Shown here in pieces: positions 35,650-46,585 of a DNA stretch of 64,000 bases. The position numbers were made by a program, and so were the translations under genes. The stretch's first letter is position 1; each line of letters starts with the position of its first letter. Location: the NCBI GenBank assembly GCA_014898425.1, contig RCSZ01000004.1, forward strand, positions 2,232,001 to 2,296,000, read 5' to 3'. Source of the stretch: Botryotinia globosa. Lineage: Eukaryota > Ascomycota > Leotiomycetes > Helotiales > Sclerotiniaceae. The notes below the pieces were generated by a model. It did no database searches, was not told the origin of the DNA, and saw only the letters and a list, made by a program, of their open reading frames with translations.

Positions 35650-37044
35650 ATGTGTCTCACTCTTACTCTCAAGTATTTGGCGTGTGGCCACAAAGAATCA
35701 TACGTTCGTCCATGCGGGCGTGATGGTATTCGTTGCAACATGATGTCAGCCCACACCTGCAATCTTAGAGCCGAAGTGTGCCGTGATTGTTGGATGCTTC
35801 CTGACTTTAGACAAACCCCTGGTTATCAACCAGAGGAGGCAATGACAGAAAATGATGTAGCATGTTATCAGGCTTGGAATCTGACAGCTGAAACACAAGA
35901 CTTACAAGCTCACCTCCATAGCTTACCCCTCCCCAACCTTCTTAATCAATATGCTCACTTCTACTCGACAAAGACAGTGGTATTCGACTTACTTAATCAG
36001 AGTGCTTTGGGAGTACTCGATGAGATTGTTCACCATCATTTGGTGCCAGCTTTCCAGGCGCGTATTATTAACGGTGAGAATATACCACTTGCTGACAGAA
36101 TACAAACCCTCAATATTCGTCAAATTCTAGTGTTAAATTATGCTCTGGCAGATGCTTCTCAAGCCTTGAATGAAGATGACTGGAGAATCACGATGGGCTA
36201 TAGAGTCCTCATAAACTTCGACAATTCGAGACATTTCACTCGTCTTGAAGACCTGCAAGCAGTCACGGACGATTGCGGTATCTGCCGAAATCTTTTAAAC
36301 CACCATGATGAAGGAGAAATGAATCATGCTGTAGTAGAGACAACCTGCAATCATGTGTTTCATGAAAGTTGTTTGGAGCGTTGGTTTGTATCATCTGCTC
36401 GTGGCGACTGCCCTATGTGCAGAAGATTGCTTCGAGAAACAGAACTTCCACAAATCCCTGCCCGCCTAGAAATAGATGGACCTTTCCCAGAATGGCTAAC
36501 GATTTTAAACAGGTGTATACGCCCAGTTATTCCTTGTCCTGAAGTGATCACTACTCAAGAATTGGCACGACTACAACTCGCAGTTGTAGACGCACGTGCA
36601 GCTCTCGTAACCGCCAGAGAGGAATTCATGATCACCGATAGAAGCGTGCGCATAGCAACCGAAGCCATCGACACTCGCGTATTCGTGCCTCTGGAAGATC
36701 TCCGTACATTCCAAGACCGATTGCTTGAATCTGCTGCGAATATCGAGGAACAAGATTTCCGAGACTATCAGTATGCACTTCGTCAACATCAAAGAACACG
36801 TCTCATGCGTGAGAATGTTCTCCGTGATTGGTTGCACAGAAGACAAGAGAAGGATCACGCATACGATCTTGCTCAGTCGAGATACTACGCTGCTGCGAGA
36901 GCGTTGAATATGGCGTGGGATGTTGTGACAACGCGCGTTGTGGAGGAAATTGAGGAGGCTGGGAGAGCAGAAGACTCTGATGATTCTGATAGTTTTGATG
37001 CAGGTGAGCGTGCGATAGAACGGAGGATGATGAATAACTTTTAG
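35650..37044 (+). CDS. RING-H2 finger protein, probable E3 ubiquitin ligase (paralogue 1)
   Basis: Intronless, 464 aa. The RING-H2 has ligands Cys209, Cys212, Cys233, His235, His238, Cys241, Cys254 and Cys257 (DDCGIC...CNHVFHESCLERWF...CPMC). A second cysteine-rich block at the N-terminus (ACGHKESYVRPC...CN...CRDCWMLPD, residues 11-52) could bind zinc and is shared with the next gene. After the RING come charged, probably coiled-coil helices and an acidic tail (EDSDDSDSFDAGERA). No membrane segment or signal. The RING-H2 predicts E2 binding and ubiquitin transfer; the substrate is unknown. 1.2 kb separates it from its diverged paralogue in the same orientation, indicating local duplication. 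Confidence 0.82.
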   Translation: MCLTLTLKYLACGHKESYVRPCGRDGIRCNMMSAHTCNLRAEVCRDCWMLPDFRQTPGYQPEEAMTENDVACYQAWNLTAETQDLQAHLHSLPLPNLLNQYAHFYSTKTVVFDLLNQSALGVLDEIVHHHLVPAFQARIINGENIPLADRIQTLNIRQILVLNYALADASQALNEDDWRITMGYRVLINFDNSRHFTRLEDLQAVTDDCGICRNLLNHHDEGEMNHAVVETTCNHVFHESCLERWFVSSARGDCPMCRRLLRETELPQIPARLEIDGPFPEWLTILNRCIRPVIPCPEVITTQELARLQLAVVDARAALVTAREEFMITDRSVRIATEAIDTRVFVPLEDLRTFQDRLLESAANIEEQDFRDYQYALRQHQRTRLMRENVLRDWLHRRQEKDHAYDLAQSRYYAAARALNMAWDVVTTRVVEEIEEAGRAEDSDDSDSFDAGERAIERRMMNNF

Positions 37045-38257
37045 ATTCACTAAATTGCAGAACCATCACCCTATTTCATTCTTTTCGCTTGACACGATAG
37101 CTGGTTCTATCTTCATCTCTCATTTTTTCAACAATAGTTTCCACTCTTACAGTAATTAAATATAAAATACCAATAGCAATACTAATACCAATAAAATTTC
37201 ATTCATGCAACTTGCCACGTGATTATGTGCTAAATTCAACTAAAATTCATCACTTCAAAAGATTTAATTCACAGTTCCCGTTTCCATTCTAAGACAACGA
37301 ATTCCTTCCATGTAATAGTTGCGAGTACATATAATTTATCGTTATGAATGATTTTTCGATGGATATCTATCTAATAGAATTATACTTGATCACTATTACC
37401 GAGCTAACAAACTAAACTTAACTTCTAAATCGCGAAAATCAACAAGTAACATTTTGAGTATGTGTGTACACTTCAGTCTATTCTTTGTTGTTTCTTTTTT
37501 AAGACTTTCTTTGTCCAATTCAATCGGGTTGAAAGAAAATGTATTCTGAACGGCCCTTTGTGTTGTAGAGAGAGAGAGTTTATTTACTCACCCCTCAAAA
37601 TTAAGCGAGTGTGGGGATTTTCGGGATGGAAGTGGAGAGGAGATGAGAGCACGAGGGAAGAGGAGTAGTTTTGAGAGAGAAAGATAAAATTGAAATAGAG
37701 GGGAAAGAGTAGTAGTATTGAGATGTATGACCTTAGACAAATCTAATAGAGAAGACTAAAACGAGTGGCAAAGGGGAGCAATGATGAAAAAGGTGGAGAA
37801 ATTGGGTTGGAAAAGCGGCGATTGAAGAGTTTTTGTGTGCTGAAATTTCAACGTCGATGTTCTACTTATGCATTTATTTTTCGTCACTAAAAATTGTAAT
37901 CAGCCGCGCATTAATTTCATTGTTGTTTTGTTGACCAGCAAATCCAATAGCTTTGTTGGCGTGCATCGGTTCTTTGTGTTGATTCATTGTTTTGTTCTAT
38001 CCCGTTATCTCGAGTCTTTATCTTTGAGACTCAGCAGTACTTGTATCTAAATCAAAATAAAGACTTGTTCATGTGTATTATCTGGGATCTGTTAAATAAT
38101 TCAGTTCAAGAACAACGTTGTAAAGGTTATGTTAAATTCTCAAGAATCACCTGCAATATTAGATACTTCCTCTTCATTCTCACCATATCTAGACCACTAT
38201 ACTCCAAATCTATCTATTTTCAGAAACCTTCAAGATCTTTGAAGAATTTAGTGCAAG
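37045..38257. other. Intergenic region between the two RING paralogues
   Basis: AT-rich to ordinary sequence with a GAGA-rich patch near 37570-37720. No support for a further gene. Confidence 0.5.
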
Positions 38258-39508
38258 ATGTGTATTACCATTGACTTTGTCTTCTCAGGTTGTGGTCATA
38301 GAACCCCATTCATCCGCCCATGTCAGGAAAATGGTTCTCTCTGCGAAAATATGGTGACTGACCCTATGGCGTTCACATATGCTGACTTCTGTAACGATTG
38401 CTTTATGCTTCCCGATCCCAGAATATCTAAGCCTGATGAAAACCATCCCGGATACCCAGAGATTGGTTCAATCGTAGACCTTTACAAACTTCATAATGTT
38501 GAAGATGAAACCAAGGATTTACATGTTCGCTTCCAAAACTTACCCCCTCCTGTTGATTTTCAAGATCCCAGTTACAGGTTATCTAATTGTAGAACTAGGA
38601 GTTTGCTTCCTAGGGAGGTTATCGGTGTGCTATATATTATGGTCAATCAGCGCCTGCTTCCTGACTTTTGGCTTCGCATACTCCGCGGCGAACTCCCGTC
38701 TCCTTCAATCAGACAGTCAATCTTATACCTTCGACAAATCTTGATGTTGAACCTTGCACTTCATCGTTCGAGAACAACCCTTTCGAAAGTCGAATGGTGC
38801 TTTGCTATGGGTTATAAAATTCTCTGTCAAGTCGATTCCACTTCGTGTGATGATGATTGTGGGATTTGTCGCCAGCCGCTCAACGAGATAGGTGAGGAAG
38901 GCGCACCAGTCAAAACCCAATGCAATCATATATTCCATATGCACTGTATCGGGGAATGGATTAACATGTCTCCAAATGGCGATTGCCCAGCTTGTAGAAA
39001 AATGCTTCTAATGATACTTGAGCCTATTCACGATACTCCAGCACGAGGCCCACCTCCAGAATGGCTTGTATCCTTATTAGCCCCCGCGCCACAAGTTGAT
39101 CCCAATCAGGCAATCCTTATGGCACAAGAACTCGTACAGTTAGAGGCTGTTGTCAAAGATGCGTATTTAAGACTCGAGGAGGCTGACCAAGCTCTCACTG
39201 ATATCCAGGATGAACTACAGCTTTCAAGCGAAACCTTTTTTGACCTAGGATTATTAAGTGAGGAATACATTCAAAACTCACGAGAACTTGAATTGACGAG
39301 TCTTTGGGGATTGTCTGAAGCAAACTTTGCTAGGTATCAAAGTCTGGGTTTGCGCTATCAAATGAATAGCACACAGTTTGCAACGTCTTATGAGAGACTT
39401 GTTGAACTGAAGCGAGAGGTAGATAACTTCAATGATCCCATTGAAAGATATATGAGAGCTGAAGCTAAATTTCTGAACAGGGTTATAGACGACCGGGAAT
39501 TGGAATAG
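38258..39508 (+). CDS. RING-H2 finger protein, probable E3 ubiquitin ligase (paralogue 2)
   Basis: Intronless, 416 aa, built like its upstream neighbour. The N-terminal cysteine block GCGHRTPFIRPCQENGSLC...FCNDCFMLPD is at 11-53. A helical middle with the shared pattern I(L/N)xLRQILxLNxAL is near 155-168. The RING-H2 ligands are Cys201, Cys204, Cys222, His224, His227, Cys230, Cys243 and Cys246 (DDDCGIC...CNHIFHMHCIGEW...CPAC). An EWL motif after the RING (PPPEWLVSL) is also shared. The C-terminal coiled coil is diverged and lacks the acidic tail. All eight zinc ligands are kept, so both copies look functional. Overall similarity is low outside the two Cys blocks, pointing to an old duplication. 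Confidence 0.82.
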   Translation: MCITIDFVFSGCGHRTPFIRPCQENGSLCENMVTDPMAFTYADFCNDCFMLPDPRISKPDENHPGYPEIGSIVDLYKLHNVEDETKDLHVRFQNLPPPVDFQDPSYRLSNCRTRSLLPREVIGVLYIMVNQRLLPDFWLRILRGELPSPSIRQSILYLRQILMLNLALHRSRTTLSKVEWCFAMGYKILCQVDSTSCDDDCGICRQPLNEIGEEGAPVKTQCNHIFHMHCIGEWINMSPNGDCPACRKMLLMILEPIHDTPARGPPPEWLVSLLAPAPQVDPNQAILMAQELVQLEAVVKDAYLRLEEADQALTDIQDELQLSSETFFDLGLLSEEYIQNSRELELTSLWGLSEANFARYQSLGLRYQMNSTQFATSYERLVELKREVDNFNDPIERYMRAEAKFLNRVIDDRELE

Positions 39509-40600
39509 TATGTTGTGTATCCTGTATACAGCCTCTCGATGCGTTGAATACTGGATTGTTAGTGCTCACCTTTTCTTCAATTTCTCTTTCCTTACACATA
39601 TAATATAACCTACATAAACCACGGCCCCTAGATTCTTTTACAATTTCCACGTGACAAAATCCTGAACCCGACTGATTAAAAAAGGTTTACCGAAAGACCC
39701 TAAAAGCTAGATTACAATTTGTGACTTACAACAATCTGTAAAATGGATAGATAGCAGCATCTTTCGTACTGTACATCCATTTTTAACTAGCTTATAAGCT
39801 ACTCTTGAATTTTCCTTTGAAGCCATGTCACCAGTTTCCAATCTCTCAAATTCTTGATTCTCTCTTCACTTTCAAAGAGCTAGACATGATAGAACTGTAG
39901 ATTTCAAAAACTCCATTTGACTTTGAACATTACGAAGAGAAAAAATAAGCCATATATAGAGAGATAATTATCTGCCCCTTTTGTTGCTCTTAACCTAATC
40001 ACGTGAACGCCTCACATCAGGATTTGATATCTCTCTAGTATACAGTGGGCTTGCGATTCACACATCGACTCAAACTTCTAATGAAGAGGAGAATATAAAT
40101 TACTTTCGGGAAAATAGAGTGCATGTGTCTTTCTTCCTCCAAGTCCCCCTTTCCAGCAGCAATCAGATGGATCATATAGCGTTACCTATTGTACTCATAT
40201 CTATTAACTAATCAAATTTTTTCCAACAATTATTCATAGAGCCTCGCATCTCAATACTAGCATAGTATTTCAGACGAGTTTTGTGTGCGACGGTTTGTCA
40301 GTAACATAGTAATTACTATTAAATATCATCGTGCTGGCATCATAAACATCTCATCATATACTCGAGTATACTACTGTAGCTACCTAGATGGAGATATAAC
40401 TATTTATTGCTTCCATCGTAAAAATCCCCCTTGAAAGGCTGAAAAGCCGGAAAATATGACAGACAGCCATAGCTTTCCGTCATCCCATCACAATATTTCA
40501 AAATAGCACACTTCTTTCCTCGAACCATCCCCCCTTTATTTCTTTTCGAAGCGAACCAAATACATCAAAGGCAACACCACATCATCTTCTATCCGCTTTT
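39509..40600. other. Intergenic region
   Basis: Ordinary sequence between the second RING gene and the minus-strand micro-protein gene. Nothing recognised. Confidence 0.5.
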
Positions 40601-40962
40601 TTAATAGATCAATCTAGCAATAGACTTTAAAAGATCTCCAATAGCTTCATTGTTAACAACTCGTCTCTTTCCAATAGTAGAAGCTTCTGGAGAACCTGTT
40701 ACTAAGGGATGTGCTTCGATATCGATAACTATTGAGCTCATGGGTCAGCTCATCAAGCTTGTCGTGAGTTTAAGAGAGGGCATGCTCGGGGCTACATACC
40801 ATCATTCATCATGATTCGTGCATTACGAGCCATGAATATAGCAATACCGGCTAGTACGGCGGAGACGACGCCAAAAACGAGGGCAAGAGCATCACTTGTT
40901 GAAACTCGGGATCAGATTAGCTGAGATAGGAAGAAAGCTTTTAAGAGAGTCAACATACGCAT
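40601..40962 (-). CDS. 78-aa single-pass membrane micro-protein with 4-nt first coding exon
   Basis: Minus-strand exons: 40959-40962 (ATGC), 40800-40904, 40601-40728. Introns are 54 bp (GTATGT...CGAG) and 71 bp (GTATGT...AATAG). The protein begins MLSTSDALALVFGVVSAVLA, with a hydrophobic helix at about residues 6-26 ending at MARNAR, then a polar tail with IDIEAHPLV and KRRVVNNEAIGDLLKS. Exon phases, the 105-nt middle exon and the xLA(L/I)VFG(V/I) motif match the gene at 19858-20280, so the two are probably members of one family. I do not recognise its function. The gene is predicted from splice signals and frame only; the weakest point is the acceptor CGAG of intron 1. Confidence 0.6.
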
Positions 40963-41622
40963 TGCAATTCGAGGCAGTGAATTCCTTAAGTGTGCAGAAA
41001 AAGAGCCAGGAAGAGCAAGGGGAGGCTGAGATAGTTGAATGAACACAAAGAGTGAGGCTGTGGTGAAATCCGTAGGACCATAGAAGCCTGGAGGTACAGG
41101 ATGAAGGTTTAGTGGAGACGAAATTGTGATATACCTAATGCCAGATGATGTCACAAATGGGAAGGTACAGGGCCAAGACTATAGTGAATGCGGAGTAGAG
41201 TAATAAGGCTGGGTGTGAAACGCGAAGATATTGGGCCAGGCACTCTAGTAGAGCCTGATAACAATATGTCTTTGGATCGATAGTTGATTGATTTCTGAGG
41301 GAGTTCTCTGAAGTCTACAAATCATAGCAAATCTACGAGGGCATCATCAATACTTATAGAAAGATCTTCATAAGGCTGCGTGGATTATCAACGAATCTGC
41401 AGGGAAGATATGTCGTGATGAGATGATTTACTTATTGACGAAGAACACCGAACCATTTTTTCCATGGAGATGGTGCCGGGTTACGCTCACTACAATCCAA
41501 ACTATCGAAAAGCGACACTTTCCTTCAGGAGAATTTGAATTGAGGCGGCGCTGCAATCGAACTATCATTATCTGCAGGTCCGGGTGTCCATGTCCATGTT
41601 TTGAACGTTTGCGCCTCTCCTT
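40963..41622. other. 5' flank of the minus-strand micro-protein gene
   Basis: A hydrophobic frame on the minus strand at 41155-41290 has no start codon and is closed by an in-frame TAG, so I treat this as promoter or 5' UTR. Confidence 0.45.
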
Positions 41623-42106
41623 AGTGGAGCTATGCGTAACCGGTAAATGATGTATACATTATATATCTTTTATATAGTATCAACTTTTTTATATACTTTT
41701 AATAAAATTCCGAAAAAGCTTACTAAGTATTAAAGTTATTTAAAAATTTTTTAAATAAATATTGAATATAATTTTGAATTATATCAATATTTTATTTAAA
41801 TTAATATTTTTTGTAGTATAGTGGTAATATGTATTGTTTTGAAATATATATATATCTTTTATATTTATTAAACAAGTATTTTTTGTTTTGAAATAAAGTT
41901 ATTTTTAATTTTAGAAATCTATTTTATTGGTTTGTTTTATTTTCGAATGAATTTTTATATATTATATATACATAATGTAATTTTTTTATATAATATTAAT
42001 ATGGGATCAAGTGGTATACTATGTAAAACTGTTTATATAGTGTAAAAACGTTTACATAGTATATATATTATTTATACATCATATATCGGTTACGTATATC
42101 ACCACT
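41623..42106. mobile_element. AT-rich MITE-like element with imperfect 40-bp inverted repeats
   Basis: The left end reads AGTGGAGCTATGCGTAACCG. The reverse complement of the right end reads AGTGGTGATATACGTAACCG, and similarity continues through ATGATGTATA. The 484-bp unit has an AT-saturated interior with no coding frame. I see no clear target-site duplication. Confidence 0.55.
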
Positions 42107-44087
42107 GAAGCTCTTCTAATTAGGCATTCAAGTGGCTGATTTTTTATTGAATGTCATTTAGCTGTCATGACTGGCTATATATCATTCCCATCTCTCTATT
42201 TGGATTGACTAGTGCTGTGTTTGTGATAGCCAAGGAGCATTGAGGGTTCACAATAACGTTGTGTAATGATAATCGGAGGTTCCAAACCTTACCAGAACGT
42301 TGGAACGTATGCCGTGTGCGTGCCAATGCAATCTCTGAGGCATGTTCTGTGTTATGGATGCATACTTGATATGGAGGTCAGTTGAAAATACAAGAAAAGA
42401 TCCCTAGGATCCAGAAACCTGCGAGGCTCTACAGTTATTAGTTTGATCATATGATTTTAGGTTGCAACTTCGAACAATAATACTATATTCGTATGAAATT
42501 GCTATAACATAGATATCGATTTCTGAAAAGTCTGTTGATATTCAGATCTTGCCCCGATATAATAAGAAACAATGCTAAAATTCGAATAGACAGTCGTTTT
42601 CATGACCCTAACGCATACCGTTACGAATCACAACACAGCCTCTGTCGAGTTCGCATAGGGTCAGGCTTTCCCTAATACATTGGAATTAATGCACACAATG
42701 AGCCTTCAATATAAAAGACAGATTCACCGCCGCCATCTAAAGCTTCTTGTAAACGATGTTACACTACCTTTTAGCTGCAAAGCATTTTCGTGCGTGCATC
42801 GGCAAGCATTCGACAGGCAAAGGTCCAAATCGTGATTGATAGATATTTGAATCACCCCACACCAATTCGCACTTCATGACCGCATGTTCTCGTAATCGAG
42901 GACCGTTTGCATAGTATCACTTAATATCTTGCATAGCATGTTTCAGATCGCCAGGGTCAGGCATAAACCATATTTCCAGAAGTGATGGCGATCGCAAACC
43001 AAGATGTACCATAATCTTTCCTTTGCTTCATTTGAATCTCAGAGCCTTGCTCTTTTTACCATTCATTCTTTCCCCATTTGATCAACGCCCATTTATTCTT
43101 TCCACATTTGATCAACGCCCACACTATCTCCATTAGCTTCTTCCCAACAGAAATGTAGGCAAAATGTCGTAAGGTTGGTGGAAACAATCGACTGAGTGAA
43201 TCTTGAATCTTTCTTCCTGCATGTGAGCATTAGCTGTGCAGCCCATCTCGCTGTTTAAAGCTTCCTGGCTATAGTAGCCATCAACACTCATAAGCTAACA
43301 AAAATCTGCCTTGTTTCTCCAACTAAACTCTTTATCATCCGCCAAACCAGAATATCCATCAACAGCCCTTCTATGTTCTTCTTCCACTTATACTCAGCTA
43401 ACTATTCCAACTATTCAACTCTAAAATAACATCTTGACCAACCATCTCACTACATACAGCTCACGCACCTTTCCATAGTAAGCGCAATAGACGTCTTTTC
43501 TATCCTACAATGTTTCATTAATCGCTGATTCTTCCTGTTAACCTGTGATGACAAAATCCGTAGTAAACAAAGTAGTCGCTTTATTAATTATAATAAAATC
43601 TTTAGGATTCAATTAAATATTAAAAGGATTATTTTTTAATAAACTAATATAATGTGAGGGCGCACGTACCCTCTAGGCACGTGACCGGCTATACTAGCCG
43701 TTTTAGCTAGCTTTTCAAGTATAAGTTGGAAGCTTAGCTTCCAACTTCCTTTCTAGCTCTTTATCAATAACTATACTATTCAATGACAACTCTTCTTTCG
43801 TTTCCAGACTCTTCACATATAAAAACATATAACTTATAAAGTTTATTCTTATCAATAGAGTTTTAATAAAAAATTCGAATTTTGAATTTGAAAAGCTAAT
43901 TGTTAGTTTTAATTTCAATTAATCGTTTTTATATAAAAAGTCTATTTATATTTGAAAAAATCACTTTTTTATTTATTCGATATATTTTATATAACATAAT
44001 GTAATAATAAATCTTTCAACGAAAGAAAAAATCAAAAATAAAATAAACAAAGCTCTTTTGAAACTTTCGATTAATACCTTTCATCTA
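42107..44087. other. Intergenic, becoming AT-rich after 43560
   Basis: Ordinary sequence up to 43550 with no gene recognised. 43085-43125 repeats TTTGATCAACGCCCA. 43580-44087 is AT-rich, with a GC-richer block at 43655-43700 and the palindrome described separately. Confidence 0.5.
43723..43747. repeat. Near-perfect palindrome (12-bp arms, 1-nt centre)
   Basis: The arm AAGTTGGAAGCT is followed by a single T and its exact reverse complement. It lies at the edge of an AT-rich patch and may be a remnant of a mobile-element end. Confidence 0.6.
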
Positions 44088-44805
44088 AGTCGACCACCCT
44101 ACTTTCAGGCCACCCCTCTTTTAGGCCACTCTTTTACACCAAAATCACTTTTTAACCTATTAATATCTCTATCAATATTAAACACAATTCAATAAAAATT
44201 TATATTTCTACAATTCCAACTATTTTAGATAAATATTAAAAAATTCAGATTCCTAGAATTCTTATAAATTCATTTCTAAAATGTTAAAATATCGATTTTC
44301 GATTTATATAAAAACTACATACAAATTTAAAAATTTTATAAAATCTATAATAATTTTCAAGAAAAAATAATGAGAAATGAATTACAAAATTTCATTCTAA
44401 AGTTATAAAATATTCAAATTCGAAAGATTTTGAAAAAATTACAAAATTTCTTACAAGTAAATATTTAAAAAATTATTGTTAAAATTACAAAGATTATTTA
44501 TAATATTTTAAATCTATTATATATTACATCTTTAAATTTATTTATTTATTCTTTTAATTTTAATTTTTATATAAATTTCAATCTGAATTCTTCAAAAAGA
44601 TATATAATTTCTTCTTAATAATTATCATTCAAAAGTTATTTAAAAATCCATATTTTGAAATTTTATATCTCAATCTAGGAAAATCTAAAAATCTAAAAAT
44701 CTAAAAATCTAATATAAATTTAAAATAGTTTGAATGATATAAATATAAATTTTTATTGAATTATCTTCTATATGAATAAAAACATGAATAGAAATATGAA
44801 TAGAA

Positions 44806-44954
44806 TGCGGGGTGACACTAGGACCTTTCTGACCTGTCCTATCCTGCTATATATATGAGAGTAAAATAGAACTTTCCGTTCTATCTTCTAGTTTTTTATA
44901 TTTTTATAGTATAGCAATAAAACTTTTGAATACTTTTAGAAGTGATTTATGATA
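44806..44954. repeat. First LTR of the second TRIM-like element
   Basis: Contains ATAGAAC...GTTCTAT, a 7-bp inverted repeat around TTTCC, followed by TATATTTTTATAGTATAGC and AATAAAA. Confidence 0.75.
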
Positions 44955-45146
44955 TTAGATAGAATTACTTTTGATTATAAATGAAGTTATATAAGAAATC
45001 TATTTATAGTTTATAAATCTTTATTAGTTTGAGGGCTAGTATATATAAATCCTATCTGTCTATCTGAATATCTGAGGTATTAGAATCCTGAAATCTTTTA
45101 GTTAGATAATAGTATAAAGACTATACCTTAAGAAGAGGAGTAATAT

Positions 45147-45295
45147 CATAAGGTAATATTAGATTCTTTCTGTCCTGTTCTGTCCTGCTATATATATAAA
45201 AGTAAGATAGAACTTCCAATTCTACCTTCTAGTCTTTTATGCTTTTATAATGTAGCAATAAAGCTTCTGAATACTCCCGGAAGTAGCCTATGACA
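45147..45295. repeat. Second LTR of the second TRIM-like element
   Basis: Contains TATGCTTTTATAATGTAGC followed by AATAAAG, close to the corresponding stretch of the LTRs at 9236 and 9558. Confidence 0.75.
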
Positions 45296-45409
45296 TAGAA
45301 ATATAAATAGAAATAGAAATATAAATATCCATAAATCAACAAGATAATTTTTAACAAAAGAGTAGTTCAAAACAGAAAGAAATGACCTAAAAGTATAATG
45401 GTCGACTTA

Positions 45410-46585
45410 TTTGAATTTAAAATATTTAATCTTCCAATGCAAATTCCAATGCAAATTCCAATCCATTTCAACATTTCAACAATTCAACACCGCCATCAAA
45501 TTCCCTCTCTTAAACAATATCTCAACTACCAATCTACTTTTAAACACCTAATTAACCCCTCAAACGAAAAAGTTTTCACCATCCAACAATCCAATACCCT
45601 GCCCTGAGACTTGAAGTCTAGTCCCTCAACTCACTTACTCATATAATATTCTCCCTTCCTACTCAAATGTCACTTCCACTCATGAGATTTACGAACCTTT
45701 AGAATCACCAATTTTATATTTCACTTCGATTCAATTCAATTCATCTCATCTGTTTCCTCACCATCTTTTTATCTTGTAGTTGTAACAAACTTCTAATGCA
45801 TTTCTCTACCTCCCACCGCCCATCCTCGCATCTACCTCGCATTATGCATCTCCTCGCTACCCCACCTACCCCCACGCCAACCCCCTATCTACTTCTCGGT
45901 TACTAAACAATCACTCCCCACTCAAGCATCAAGGAAAAAACAACCCCATCCCAACTCAACCATTAATTCCATCCACTCCTCTCCCTTCCCTCACGCAACG
46001 AATATTAACATTCCAAATTCCCACAGGGTATAAGATCCCCGCCTACCCGTCCGTCCTTCCTTCCATCCGATCCTCTCTCCCCCACCCCGACCTTCCACAA
46101 CATCATCCCATCCACCCCGTTTCCCAAATCCCAAATAATGTACACAAATCCATCACTCCCTCAAACCCCATCCCATTCCATCCCCACCCAAATCCCTATT
46201 GTATAAACAAAACATCCGTGGAACTGAATCGACTAGTAACATGTACATTCGTACCCTCGTACTTCCGTCTGTCCGGCCCTTGAAACCCCAAACCCCAAAC
46301 CCCAAACCATAAACACCATGCTATAAACCATGCATGCAAGTTCTCCATGAAAAACATCGCAATACAAGCGCAAGCAAAACTCACGTGAAGAAAGAAAGAA
46401 AAAAAAAAAAAAAGGTTCAAATCTCGATCTTTGCTGTTTTTATAATAGAACGTGAAAAGAAGAGATTGTCATGAAAACAACGGAGCAATTAACCAATCGG
46501 TAGGCTCAGGTCGAAGCCAAAGTCAATATCAAGAGCGTGCAGGAATAATCGAGGTTACATGCCGACCTTTCAGTCAATTTGCCCT
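45410..46585. other. Intergenic, C-rich low-complexity 3' flank of the kinase gene
   Basis: 45600-46200 is rich in CCATCC and CCCA words with no stable frame. An A-run lies near 46395-46410. No gene recognised. Confidence 0.5.

Larger units (their letters stand above)
44806..45295. mobile_element. Second TRIM-like miniature LTR element (490 bp, 149-bp LTRs)
   Basis: Direct repeats 44806-44954 and 45147-45295 are both 149 bp. The first starts TGCGGGGTGACACTAGG, the second ends CCTATGACA, and the other two ends carry transition-type variants. A 5-bp target duplication, TAGAA, lies outside both ends (44801-44805, 45296-45300). The 192-bp interior has no coding frame and ends in the purine tract AAGAAGAGGAG about 7 bp before the second LTR. 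It is nested in the TIR element at 44088-45409. Confidence 0.78.
44088..45409. mobile_element. Fot1/pogo-like terminal-inverted-repeat element, non-autonomous, with a nested element
   Basis: The left end AGTCGACCACCCTACTTTCA and the reverse complement of the right end (AGTCGACCATTATACTTTTA) are inverted repeats that continue for about 65 bp. TA lies directly outside both. The AGTC(G/A)ACCACCC start resembles the ends of fungal Fot1/pogo elements. The interior is AT-rich without a transposase frame. A 490-bp TRIM-like element sits inside. A related copy lies at 57228-57843. Confidence 0.68.

Noticed and set aside
36571..37069. Long minus-strand frames inside the first RING gene
   Set aside because: Antisense to a well-supported intronless gene; no domain features.
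41155..41290. Hydrophobic minus-strand frame upstream of the 78-aa micro-protein
   Set aside because: No ATG, an in-frame TAG, and the micro-protein already has a complete start exon matching its relative; treated as 5' UTR.
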